From Chelativorans xinjiangensis (lineage in GTDB: Bacteria > Pseudomonadota > Alphaproteobacteria > Rhizobiales > Rhizobiaceae), in assembly GCF_009812055.1 (NCBI RefSeq), contig NZ_WQNH01000027.1, forward strand, positions 1-64,000: a stretch of 64,000 nucleotides of DNA, read 5' to 3'. The first letter of the stretch is position 1. Every line of letters begins with the position of its first letter. Below are positions 1 through 7,637 of this stretch, one piece after another. The position numbers and the translations under genes are program-made. The notes under the pieces are model-generated. The model ran no database searches and was not told the origin of the DNA. It saw only the letters and a list, made by a program, of their open reading frames with translations.

Positions 1-430
1 TGTCCCGACAGTCGGCCGATCACTCGGGCTTCCCGTTCTTCCCGGCTGCACCCAATTGGGGGCTTTGCCGGGCCGGACGAGAAGCCCTAGCGGCTTCTCC
101 GCAATGCCGGCAACGCTGTCACCCAGCGCTTCCGGCACCGCCGGCCTGTCGCGGGCCCTCAGGCCTCCGGGTACCGAGCCCGAAGGGGGAGGTCTCCGCC
201 GCTCTCCCTGATCCCCGGTCCGGACCCGGTTCCCGCGAGAGCGATGGGGAGGATTGTACGGGCAGGCTGGGCAGGGGGGCGTATTTTCCCGCGAAAAAGT
301 TGGAGAAATTATTCCGAAGCGAAGGAAAACAATGGGTTGGTGGGGAAGAAAGAATTTTTGTCGCCACATTTTATCCCCGCGCAGGCGAGGCATCGCCGGC
401 TGAGGTGAAGGGCGCCTGCCGCCTTTCCGA
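1..430. other. GC-rich structured stretch, no gene called
   Basis: No convincing complete gene was found. The first 120 bases are rich in hairpins: GAGAAGCC pairs with GGCTTCTC around a 5-base loop near 80-100, and CCCGGC/GCCGGG encloses CCC-AATT-GGG near 40-75. A minus-strand frame from about 240 to the left edge stays open and could be the start of a gene or intron-like element continuing outside the window. Bases 280-400 are less GC-rich. A cobalamin riboswitch, RNase P RNA and SRP RNA were considered and do not fit the conserved cores I know. Confidence 0.3.
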
Positions 431-536
431 CGCGCGTCATCCCCACCCGCGCGCGTCATCCCCACCCGCGCGCGCGGGTGGGGTGGGGATGGGCACGTAG
501 TACGCGCATGTCGCCGCGGCGGGGATGACGCGCGGG
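431..536. repeat. Short GC-rich direct and inverted repeats
   Basis: An 18-bp unit (CGCGCGTCATCCCCACCC) occurs at 431-448 and again at 450-467. Its reverse complement follows at about 476-491 and again at 521-536. The second unit and the first inverted copy can form a strong hairpin. The CGTCATCCC core is the same one that forms the hairpin at 7571-7617. Confidence 0.7.
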
Positions 537-560
537 TGGTGGGTTTCTTTGAAATGCTGG

Positions 561-776
561 CGCCCCGTCGCGCCCCCCTCTGTCCTGAGCTTTGTCGAAG
601 GGCCGGACATCTCCCCCACACGGGGGGGGGGGAGATCGGCCGTCATGACGGTTTTCGCCAATCATCTACGTCGCAGAACAGGCACCGGAGCAAACGGCCA
701 GCGCAATCTCCCCCCGTGTGGGGGAGATGTCCGGCCCTTCGACAAAGCTCAGGACAGAGGGGGGCGCGACGGGGCG
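561..776. repeat. Inverted-repeat element, copy A (full)
   Basis: Two arms of roughly 60 bp, about 561-635 and 705-776, are nearly perfect reverse complements. They enclose a unique core containing GTTTTCGCCAATC and GGAGCAAACGGCC. The same arms and core recur at 10957-11139 and 20367-20549, and one arm alone at 15781-15845. Copy A carries an extra block, CTGAGCTTTGTCGAAGGG, in each arm that copies at 10957 and 20367 lack. It lies in a non-coding region upstream of modA. Confidence 0.85.
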
Positions 777-1053
777 CGGGCTTGGCCGCTAACCTCGGTT
801 ACGGCTCCTCACTCCGCCGCCGCGTTCTCCCGCAACAGCCGTTCGGGCGCCCGGAGAGGAGGCGGGGGCTTTCTTGCCAAATGGCGGTGCGCGCGGCATA
901 AGCTTGGGGGCGCCGAGAGGGTGCGGGCGGCGGTGATTGGCTGCCTGTGTGTCAAGGGCATGGCGGCATCCGGGGCGCGGATGCCGGGGCTGTCCACCAT
1001 CACGTCCTGCTCATGGGGCGCGGAGAGCGCGCCGCCGACCCTGGAGGATGTGT
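777..1053. other. Upstream region of modA
   Basis: This gap between repeat copy A and modA has no supported gene. It presumably holds the modABC promoter. I could not identify a ModE-type operator or a molybdenum-cofactor riboswitch core in it. Confidence 0.4.
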
Positions 1054-1812
1054 TTGATCAAGGTTGTTGTCGCCGTTCTTGTGGCGCTTATCGGTTTTCT
1101 TCCGCCCGCGGCGGGGGCTTCCGAGCGCCTTACCATCTTTGCCGCCGCCAGCATGAAGGACGCGATGGACCGCGTGGTGCCTGCCTTTACGGCGGAAAGC
1201 GGGATCGAGGCCGTCGTTTCCCTTGCCGCGAGCTCCGTGCTGGCGCGCCAGATCGAGGCGGGGGCGCCGGCCGATGTCTATGTCTCGGCCGATATCGAGT
1301 GGATGGACTGGCTCACTGAGCGCGGACTGGTGCGCGAGGTGAGCGTCAAGAAGGTGGCGGGGAACGCGCTTGTCATCGTCTCGTCCGAGGCGGCGGCGGA
1401 TAGCCGGCCGGACGCACTTCTTGCCCGTGGGCGCATTGCCATGGGCGACCCGAGCCACGTGCCGGCGGGGCGCTACGCACGGGCTGCCCTGACGCATCTC
1501 GGCCTGTGGGAAACGGTACGGGAGAGGGCCGTCTTTGCCGAGAACGTGCGCGTGGCGCTGGAGCTTGCACGGCGTGGCGAGGCGGCGGCGGCGATCGTCT
1601 ACGCGTCGGACGCGAAGGCGGCGGGGCTTCCCCGCCTCTACACCTTCCCGCCAGAGAGCCATCCGCCCATCCTCTATCCCGCCGCCGCGACGGTGAAGGC
1701 GAAGCCGCAGGCGGAAGCCTTTGTCGATTTCCTGGCGGGCGATGCGGGGCAGGGGGTCTTTCGCGAACTGGGCTTTGCGCCGCCTGCTGCGAGGAAGGCG
1801 GGCGGGCGATGA
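1054..1812 (+). CDS. modA: Molybdate ABC transporter, periplasmic binding protein
   Basis: This is the substrate-binding component that captures molybdate in the periplasm for ModB/ModC; 252 aa, normal for the family. The first 22 or so residues form a signal peptide ending near PAAGA, followed by the typical ModA opening LTIFAAASMKDAMD. I chose the TTG at 1054 because GGAGG at 1043-1047 sits 6 bases upstream; the ATG at 1048 directly abuts that Shine-Dalgarno sequence and is less likely. It is first in a tight modABC operon and overlaps modB by 4 bp (ATGA). Confidence 0.9.
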   Translation: MIKVVVAVLVALIGFLPPAAGASERLTIFAAASMKDAMDRVVPAFTAESGIEAVVSLAASSVLARQIEAGAPADVYVSADIEWMDWLTERGLVREVSVKKVAGNALVIVSSEAAADSRPDALLARGRIAMGDPSHVPAGRYARAALTHLGLWETVRERAVFAENVRVALELARRGEAAAAIVYASDAKAAGLPRLYTFPPESHPPILYPAAATVKAKPQAEAFVDFLAGDAGQGVFRELGFAPPAARKAGGR

Positions 1813-2498
1813 CGGAGACCGAGACGGCGATCATCCTCTTATCGGCTAAGGTGGCGATCGCGGCCACCTTGTGCGCGCTTCCGCCGGCTTTTGCCGTGGC
1901 GTGGCTGTTGGCGCGCCGGCGCTTTGCCGGGAAGGGGCTTTTGCAGGCGATCGTCACCCTGCCGCTGGTGCTGCCGCCGGTCGCCACCGGCTATGGGCTG
2001 CTCCTTCTCTTCGGCACGCAAGGTCCGCTCGGCCGGACCATGGAGGCCGTGTTCGGCCTCACCTTCGCCTTCCGCTGGACAGGGGCCGCGCTTGCCGCCG
2101 GCGTCATGGCCTTTCCGCTGCTCGTGCGGCCCATTCGCCTGTCGCTGGAGGCGGTCGACCGGGGGCTCGAGGAGGCGGCGGCGACGCTCGGGGCGCCGCG
2201 CGTCATCGTTTTCCTGACGGTGACGCTGCCGCTGGCATTGCCGGGGCTGCTGGCCGGCGCCGTCCTGGCATTTGCCAAGGCGCTGGGCGAGTTCGGCGCC
2301 ACCATCACCTTCGTCTCCAACATCCCCGGCGAGACGCAGACGCTTTCGCTGGCGATCTACTCCCTCTTGCAGAGCCCCACCGGGGACGCCGCGGCGCTGC
2401 GCCTCATCGTCGTCTCAATCCTGTTGGCGCTCGGCGCGGTGCTTTTGTCGGAATGGGCGGGGCGGCTTATCCAGAGGGGCGGCGATGGGCGGGCTTGA
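1809..2498 (+). CDS. modB: Molybdate ABC transporter, permease
   Basis: Inner-membrane permease of the molybdate importer, 229 aa with about five or six hydrophobic segments. The ABC-permease EAA loop is visible as LEEAAATLGAPRVIVFLTVTL around residues 120-140, the contact site for ModC. The C-terminal part has the family pattern AKALGEFGATITF. The ATG overlaps the modA stop by 4 bp and the 3' end overlaps modC by 14 bp, so translation of the three genes is probably coupled. Confidence 0.92.
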   Translation: MTETETAIILLSAKVAIAATLCALPPAFAVAWLLARRRFAGKGLLQAIVTLPLVLPPVATGYGLLLLFGTQGPLGRTMEAVFGLTFAFRWTGAALAAGVMAFPLLVRPIRLSLEAVDRGLEEAAATLGAPRVIVFLTVTLPLALPGLLAGAVLAFAKALGEFGATITFVSNIPGETQTLSLAIYSLLQSPTGDAAALRLIVVSILLALGAVLLSEWAGRLIQRGGDGRA

Positions 2499-3570
2499 GG
2501 TCGACATTGCCGGCAAGGCCGGCAGCTTCGCGGTTTCGGCGCGTTTCGAGGCCGAACCGGGCGTGACCGCGCTCTTCGGCCGCTCGGGGGCGGGCAAGAG
2601 CACGATCCTCAAGATGATCGCCGGCACGGCTAGGCCGGATGAAGGGCGCATCGTGGTGGACGGCCGCGTGCTCTTCGATGCGGCGGCCGGCATCGACCTG
2701 CCGGTGCGGGCGCGGGGCATCGGCTTCGTCTTTCAGGAGGACCGGCTGTTTCCCCATCTTTCCGTGCGGCGGAACCTCACTTATGCGCGCTGGGCGGGCC
2801 GGCGGGCGGCGGGAAGACCCTTGCCAGAGGTGGTGGCGCTTCTCGGCCTCGAAGACCATCTCGACCGCCTGCCCGGCACCCTTTCGGGCGGCGAGCGGCA
2901 GCGTGTGGCCATCGGCCGGGCGCTTCTTGCCGATCCGCGGATCCTCCTGATGGACGAGCCGCTCTCCTCGCTCGACCGGCAGCGGCGGGCGGAGATACTG
3001 CCCTATCTGGAGGCGGTCGCGGGCGAGACGCGCATCCCCGTCATCTATGTCAGCCACGAGACGGACGAGGTGGCGCGGCTTGCCGACAGGGTGGTGGCCG
3101 TGGAGGCGGGGCGCGTGCGCGCCGTCGGCTCGCCCGCCGAAATCCTCGGCGGAGAGGAGGGCGGGGAGATCGTCGCGCTTCTGGAGGGGCGGGTGACGGG
3201 CATCGACCCGCATTACGAGACGGCGACCGTGGATATCGGCGGCGCTACGGTGGAACTGCCGGCGCCCGGCCTGCCGGCGGGCGCCCGCGTGCGGCTCAGG
3301 GTGCGGGCTTCGGACGTCGCCATCGCCACCAGGCCGCATGACGGGCTTTCCATCCGCAACCAGCTTTCGTGCACGGTCGAGCGCGTGTCGGTGACGGGCT
3401 CAGTTGCCGAAGTCCTTCTTGCGCTTGGCGAACAGAGGCTCTTTTCGCGCATCACCGGCAAGTCCGCCGATACGCTCGGTCTTGCCGCCGGGCAGCGGGT
3501 GGTGGCGCTGGTCAAGGCGGTCTCGGTGGAACGGGCACGGCTGATGCGGCCGGACGAAGCGGTGGAGTAG
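2485..3570 (+). CDS. modC: Molybdate ABC transporter, ATP-binding protein
   Basis: Cytoplasmic ATPase that powers molybdate import; 361 aa, as expected for full-length ModC. Seen motifs are Walker A GRSGAGKST (32-40), Q-loop FVFQEDRLFPH, signature LSGGERQR (133-140), Walker B ILLMDEP (153-159) and switch histidine in YVSHETDE. The last 70 or so residues (from about 290) match a TOBE/Mop molybdate-binding domain, which separates ModC from general ABC ATPases. The ATG at 2485 lies inside the end of modB. No modE or modD gene is adjacent. Confidence 0.93.
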   Translation: MGGLEVDIAGKAGSFAVSARFEAEPGVTALFGRSGAGKSTILKMIAGTARPDEGRIVVDGRVLFDAAAGIDLPVRARGIGFVFQEDRLFPHLSVRRNLTYARWAGRRAAGRPLPEVVALLGLEDHLDRLPGTLSGGERQRVAIGRALLADPRILLMDEPLSSLDRQRRAEILPYLEAVAGETRIPVIYVSHETDEVARLADRVVAVEAGRVRAVGSPAEILGGEEGGEIVALLEGRVTGIDPHYETATVDIGGATVELPAPGLPAGARVRLRVRASDVAIATRPHDGLSIRNQLSCTVERVSVTGSVAEVLLALGEQRLFSRITGKSADTLGLAAGQRVVALVKAVSVERARLMRPDEAVE

Positions 3571-3608
3571 CGCCGCCGGGCTGCCCACCTCCCCTCGTGG
3601 GGCAGGGC

Positions 3609-3774
3609 TATCGCATATGGAGTCTTTAGTTCGGCTTCGCCGGACCCCCACCCTCAATCCATCCCCTCAAGGGGGAGGGAAGCCGGTCGAGCACGCCATC
3701 GTCCCCCTCCCCCTTGAGGGGAGGGGTTAGGGGTGGGGGTCCGGCGAAGCCGAACAAAGACTCCATTTGCGATA
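3609..3774. repeat. Long inverted repeat between modC and dctP
   Basis: Left arm 3609-3654 and right arm about 3730-3774 are near-perfect reverse complements of about 45 bp. The inner segments CCCCTCAAGGGGGAGG and CCCTCCCCCTTGAGGGG also pair. The element could fold into one long hairpin covering about half of the modC-dctP gap. Its sequence is unrelated to the 561-776 family. Function is unknown; it may simply end modC transcription. Confidence 0.8.
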
Positions 3775-3916
3775 ACCCCCGGAGGGAGCCGCGTTGTAAT
3801 ATGGTAGCGGTTGTGAAAGGCGGCTCGTTTATCTATGCATTTCCCAGCCCATGGGGTATTCCTTGGCCGCGGGCTCAGGAACAATGACGAAAAGACAATT
3901 GAGGAGGAGTAGAGCC

Positions 3917-4912
3917 ATGAAAATGCTTATAGGAGCGCTATCCGCCGTTGCGCTGACGACGCTGGCATCCAACGCCTATGCCCAGTGCGACGACGGCGAG
4001 ATGGTCATCAAGTTCAGCCACGTGGTGGCCGCGAAGGGGCACCCGAAGGGCGATGCCGCCCAGCTGCTCGCAGAGCGGGTGAACGAGGAGATGAACGGCA
4101 CGGCCTGCATGGAGGTCTACCCGAACTCGACGCTCTACGACGACGACAAGGTGATGGAGGCGCTGGTTCTGGGCGACGTGCAGTTGGCGGCTCCCTCGCT
4201 GTCGAAGTTCGAGGCCTACACGCTCAAGTACCGGCTGTTCGACCTGCCGTTCCTGTTCCCCACCCTCGAAGCGGTGAACGCCTTCAACGGTTCCGACCAA
4301 GGCAAGGAACTGCTCAAGGTGACCGAGGACGAGGGTTATACGGGCCTCGGCTACTGGATGTCGGGCCTGAAGCAGTTTTCGGCCAACAAGCCGCTCGTCG
4401 AGCCGAGCGACGCCAGCGGCCTGAAATTCCGCGTGCAGACCTCCGACGTTGCCGTGGCGATGATCGAGGCGATGGGCGGGTCGGCGCAGAAGCTGGCCTT
4501 CAACGAGGTCTACGGTGCGCTGCAGACCGGTGTCGTGGACGGCCAGGAAAACTCCTGGTGCAACATCTACACCCAGAAATTCTTCGAGGTGCAGGACGGC
4601 ATCACCGAGACCAACCACCAGCTTCTGGCCTACCTGCTGGTGACGTCGACGGAATGGCTCGAAGGCCTTGAGCCGGAGGTGCACGACCAGTTCCTGTCGA
4701 TCGCCGAGGAAGTGACGGAGGAGGCCAATGCGGCCGTCGCCGACAAGGAAGCGACCTGCCGCCAGAACATCCTCGACGCGGGAGGGGAAATCCGCGAGCT
4801 CACCCCCGAGCAGCGCGAGGAATGGGTGTCGACGATGAAACCGGTCTGGGAGCAGTTCGAGGGCGACATCGGCGCCGACCTCATCAATGCCGCCGCTTCG
4901 AACGGTTCCTGA
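3917..4912 (+). CDS. dctP: TRAP transporter, DctP-family solute-binding protein
   Basis: Periplasmic binding protein of a tripartite ATP-independent transporter, 331 aa. The signal peptide is residues 1-22 (cut near NAYA-Q), followed by the DctP-type fold: IKFSHVVA near the N-terminus, the LKFRVQTS strand bearing the arginine that usually binds the substrate carboxylate, and a VDGQENS motif. ATG at 3917 is preceded by GAGGAGGAG. The ligand is probably an organic acid but cannot be fixed from sequence. Two small subunits follow in the same direction. Confidence 0.9.
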   Translation: MKMLIGALSAVALTTLASNAYAQCDDGEMVIKFSHVVAAKGHPKGDAAQLLAERVNEEMNGTACMEVYPNSTLYDDDKVMEALVLGDVQLAAPSLSKFEAYTLKYRLFDLPFLFPTLEAVNAFNGSDQGKELLKVTEDEGYTGLGYWMSGLKQFSANKPLVEPSDASGLKFRVQTSDVAVAMIEAMGGSAQKLAFNEVYGALQTGVVDGQENSWCNIYTQKFFEVQDGITETNHQLLAYLLVTSTEWLEGLEPEVHDQFLSIAEEVTEEANAAVADKEATCRQNILDAGGEIRELTPEQREEWVSTMKPVWEQFEGDIGADLINAAASNGS

Positions 4913-4923
4913 TCAAGCCAACG

Positions 4924-4947
4924 GCGCACCCGCTCCGGCGGGTGCGC
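4924..4947 (+). terminator. Hairpin between dctP and dctQ
   Basis: GCGCACCCGC (4924-4933) pairs perfectly with GCGGGTGCGC (4938-4947) around a TCCG loop, 11 bases after the dctP stop. No T-run follows. This arrangement is commonly a partial terminator or mRNA-stabilising hairpin that keeps the binding protein more abundant than the membrane subunits. Confidence 0.7.
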
Positions 4948-5022
4948 TTCAGAGATCCGCGCAAAGAACGATAAGGCTCGAGCCTGGGGAACAGCGCGGC
5001 GATTTCCGCTCGGGAGGCTCCG

Positions 5023-5718
5023 ATGACATTGCTATGGCCTTCGCTCGCGCTCGTCGCGCTGGTGGGCGTTCTGTTCGTCGCTGAAAGGCGTTATCCGGCC
5101 GGCGTCGGGCGCCTCGAGGAGAACGTCCTTTCCGTTCTCCTTGCTCTCATCACCTTCGTTTCCTTCACGCAGGTGGTTGCCCGCTACGGCTTTAACCGGG
5201 GCTGGGGCGGGGCGCTGGAGTTCACGCGTATCCTCTTTGCCTGGATGATCCTGTTCGGCATGAGCTACGGCGTGAAGCACGGCATCCATCTGGGCGTCGA
5301 CGCCTTCGTGCGGCTGATGCCGAAGCCGCTGTTCCGGGCCGCCGCCATCTTCGGCGCCGTCTGCACGTTTCTCTATGCCTTCATCCTGCTTTACGCGGGC
5401 TGGCTCGCCTGGCTGGGCGCCGACGTTTCGACCAATTGGCGCCAGACGGGCGCCATCGGCTACTGGACCTTCATGTTCGACCGCGGCACGGGGCTCGACG
5501 ACCTGCGCTATCCCTTGTGGATGCAGGAGACGTTCGGCCTGCAGGAGCGGATGCAGCGGTGGATCGCCTATCTCATGCTGCCGGTGGGGCTCGGGCTGCT
5601 CGCCTTCCGGGCGCTGGAAGGCGTCGTCGCCATCGCCACCGGCGAGCGCGATGTCATCATCGCCGGGCACGAGGCGGAGGACCTCGTCAGCGAAAACCGC
5701 GATGTGGTGAGGGACTGA
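5023..5718 (+). CDS. dctQ: TRAP transporter, small permease subunit
   Basis: Small membrane component (DctQ/4-TM type), 231 aa. It shows the family pattern VVARYGFNRGWGGALEFTRILFAWMILFG (described here as positions about 49-77) and further hydrophobic helices. It is longer than many DctQ proteins because of an extra loop around residues 130-170. The ATG at 5023 follows CGGGAGG. It ends 3 bases before the dctM start. Confidence 0.88.
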   Translation: MTLLWPSLALVALVGVLFVAERRYPAGVGRLEENVLSVLLALITFVSFTQVVARYGFNRGWGGALEFTRILFAWMILFGMSYGVKHGIHLGVDAFVRLMPKPLFRAAAIFGAVCTFLYAFILLYAGWLAWLGADVSTNWRQTGAIGYWTFMFDRGTGLDDLRYPLWMQETFGLQERMQRWIAYLMLPVGLGLLAFRALEGVVAIATGERDVIIAGHEAEDLVSENRDVVRD

Positions 5719-5721
5719 GCG

Positions 5722-7341
5722 ATGGAGCCGCTGATCCTCATGATCCTCGTCCTGACGCTGCTTTTTCTCGGCGTGCCGGTGGCGGTGTCGCTGGGGCTGT
5801 CGTCGCTGATCGTCATCGCCTTCTTCTCGAACGATTCCGTTTCGTCGGTGGCGCTGCAGCTCTTCACGGCCTCGCAGAACTATACGCTGCTTGCCATTCC
5901 CTTCTTCGTTCTCGCCTCAGCCTTCATGTCGACCGGCGGCGTGGCGCGGCGGATCATCCGTTTCGCCATCGCCTCGGTCGGCCATTTCCGGGGCGGGCTG
6001 GCGATGGCCTCGGTGCTCGCCTGCATGATGTTCGCGGCCCTTTCCGGCTCCTCGCCGGCGACGGTGGTCGCCATCGGCACCATCGCGATCGCCGGCATGC
6101 GGCAGGTGGGCTACACGAGGGACTTCTCGGCCGGCATCATCGCCAATGCCGGTACGCTCGGCATCCTCATCCCGCCGTCGATCGTCATGGTGGTCTATTC
6201 GGCGGCGACGGACGTCTCGGTGGGCCGCATGTTCCTTGCCGGCGTCGTGCCGGGCCTGGTCGCGGGGCTCATGCTGATGATCGCCATCTATATCATGGCC
6301 CGGGTGAAGGACCTGCCGGCGGAGAAGTGGAAGGGCATCCACGAGATCGTCGAGGGCGGCAAGCAGGCGGGGTGGGGCCTGTTTCTCATCATCATCATCC
6401 TCGGCGGCATCTATGGTGGTGTCTTCACACCGACGGAAGCCGCGGCCGTGGCCGCCGTCTACGCCTTTGCGGTGGCGCTTTTCGTCTACCGCGACATGGG
6501 GCCGATGAAAGGCGTTCCGTGGGTGAGGGGCGATGATCCCAGAAGCGCGCGCACCGGCTTCTCGGCGACCGTCTATGCCGTCGCCTTCTTCTTCGTTTGG
6601 ATGATCCTCACCTTCTTCCTGACGGCCGATTGGGAATGGGTCAGCCTGCGCGGGCGCACGTTGGTGGGGCTGGCGCTTTCGCTCTGCGTCATGGCGGCCT
6701 ATGCGGTGTGGCGCGACGAGGAGACGGACCCGCGCAACATCCCGGCCTTCATCGGCGCGAGCCTGCCGGTCTGGCGGCGCAACCTTGCGCTGATGGGCCG
6801 CAACTTCTTCAGGGCGTTCTTCAATGACGACACGCACAAGGTGATGGTGGACGCCTCGCGCACCACGGTGATGCTGATGTTCATCATCGTCAACGCGCTC
6901 CTGTTCGCCCATGTGCTGACGTCCGAACGCATTCCCCAGGCGATCACCGGGCTGATGGTGGATGCCGGCTTCACCTGGTTCACCTTCCTCATCGCCATCA
7001 ACCTGCTTCTCCTGCTCGGCGGGCAGTTCATGGAGCCCTCGGGCCTGCTTTTGATCGTCGCACCCGTGGTCTTTCCCATCGCCATGGAACTGGGTGTGGA
7101 CCCGGTGCATCTGGGCATCATCATGGTGGTGAACATGGAGATCGGCATGATCACGCCGCCGATCGGGCTCAATCTGTTCGTGACGTCCGGCATTACCGGC
7201 ATGAGCCTGATCCAGGTGGTGCGGGCCGCGCTTCCCTTCGTGGCCGTCCTGTTCCTGTTCCTGATCCTGATCACCTACACGCCGGTACTTTCCACCTGGC
7301 TGCCCTATAGTCTGATGGGGCCGGAGATCGTGGCGCGGTGA
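5722..7341 (+). CDS. dctM: TRAP transporter, large permease subunit (extended)
   Basis: Main ion-coupled permease of the TRAP system, with many transmembrane segments and typical stretches such as ALSGSSPATVVAIG and NAGTLGILIPPS. At 539 aa it is about 110 residues longer than a usual DctM (about 425). The extra part lies around residues 265-385, adding two hydrophobic helices and a charged stretch between the two conserved halves. The C-terminal half, including MITPPIGLNLFV, is intact, so this is an insertion-type large permease and not a frameshift product. Confidence 0.88.
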   Translation: MEPLILMILVLTLLFLGVPVAVSLGLSSLIVIAFFSNDSVSSVALQLFTASQNYTLLAIPFFVLASAFMSTGGVARRIIRFAIASVGHFRGGLAMASVLACMMFAALSGSSPATVVAIGTIAIAGMRQVGYTRDFSAGIIANAGTLGILIPPSIVMVVYSAATDVSVGRMFLAGVVPGLVAGLMLMIAIYIMARVKDLPAEKWKGIHEIVEGGKQAGWGLFLIIIILGGIYGGVFTPTEAAAVAAVYAFAVALFVYRDMGPMKGVPWVRGDDPRSARTGFSATVYAVAFFFVWMILTFFLTADWEWVSLRGRTLVGLALSLCVMAAYAVWRDEETDPRNIPAFIGASLPVWRRNLALMGRNFFRAFFNDDTHKVMVDASRTTVMLMFIIVNALLFAHVLTSERIPQAITGLMVDAGFTWFTFLIAINLLLLLGGQFMEPSGLLLIVAPVVFPIAMELGVDPVHLGIIMVVNMEIGMITPPIGLNLFVTSGITGMSLIQVVRAALPFVAVLFLFLILITYTPVLSTWLPYSLMGPEIVAR

Positions 7342-7354
7342 GGGGGTGGCGCGG

Positions 7355-7381
7355 TTAAGATTTCGTTAACCATTTCTTAAC
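7355..7381 (+). promoter_or_regulatory. Two overlapping CtrA-like boxes
   Basis: TTAA occurs at 7355-7358, 7366-7369 and 7377-7380, spaced exactly 11 bp apart. This makes two overlapping TTAA-N7-TTAAC motifs (7355-7370 and 7366-7381), which is the full consensus of the alphaproteobacterial cell-cycle regulator CtrA. They lie just upstream of the candidate small RNA, not of a protein-coding gene. Confidence 0.65.
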
Positions 7382-7384
7382 GTT

Positions 7385-7475
7385 CGGGGCGCAGGCTGAT
7401 GTCTTCGGATCGGCTTTCCTCCTCCCAAGCACGGTTCGAACAGGGGCGGCGCTCCTGGTGCCGCCCCTTCCGTTT
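7385..7475 (+). ncRNA. Candidate small RNA, alpha-r8/MmgR-like
   Basis: Between dctM and the convergent aminotransferase gene lies a compact unit. It has a hairpin-prone 5' part with TCTTCGGA, a single-stranded TTCCTCCTCCC motif at about 7416-7426 that could pair with Shine-Dalgarno sequences, and a terminator hairpin (GGGGCGGC 7443-7450 with GCCGCCCC 7460-7467) followed by TTCCGTTT. From memory this resembles the rhizobial alpha-r8 (MmgR; Rfam suhB/mmgR) family with its CUCCUCCC loop. The 5' end is estimated; the two CtrA-like boxes just upstream would be its promoter region. Confidence 0.6.
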
Positions 7476-7570
7476 GGGTGGGGTTTGGCATTCGGGCAGC
7501 CGGTTCGGCTAAACGAAACGCTGCTGCCGCTTCGCACCCCCTTTGCCGTGTCGGACATCTTCTTTCCGCG

Positions 7571-7617
7571 CGTCATCCCGGACAGCCTCCGCTATCGCTC
7601 CGGCTTCCGGGATGACG
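7571..7617. terminator. Hairpin downstream of the aminotransferase gene
   Basis: CGTCATCCCGG (7571-7581) and CCGGGATGACG (7607-7617) form an 11-bp stem with a 25-base loop that itself contains a short pairing. It lies just past the stop of the minus-strand aminotransferase gene and faces the small RNA, so it could act in both directions. The CGTCATCCC core recurs at 431-536. Confidence 0.6.
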
Positions 7618-7637
7618 ACGGTGACGCTGGCGCCTCC

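Noticed and set aside
1-250. Cobalamin riboswitch, RNase P RNA or SRP RNA at the left edge
   Set aside because: The sequence is structured but the conserved cores of these RNAs that I know are not present on either strand.
525-1319. Plus-strand frames through repeat copy A and into modA
   Set aside because: They translate the palindromic repeat and an off-frame part of modA, with no domain or ribosome site.
5722-7341. Frameshift or gene fusion in dctM
   Set aside because: Both conserved halves are in one uninterrupted frame and the insert is hydrophobic and membrane-like, so an insertion-type permease is the simpler reading.
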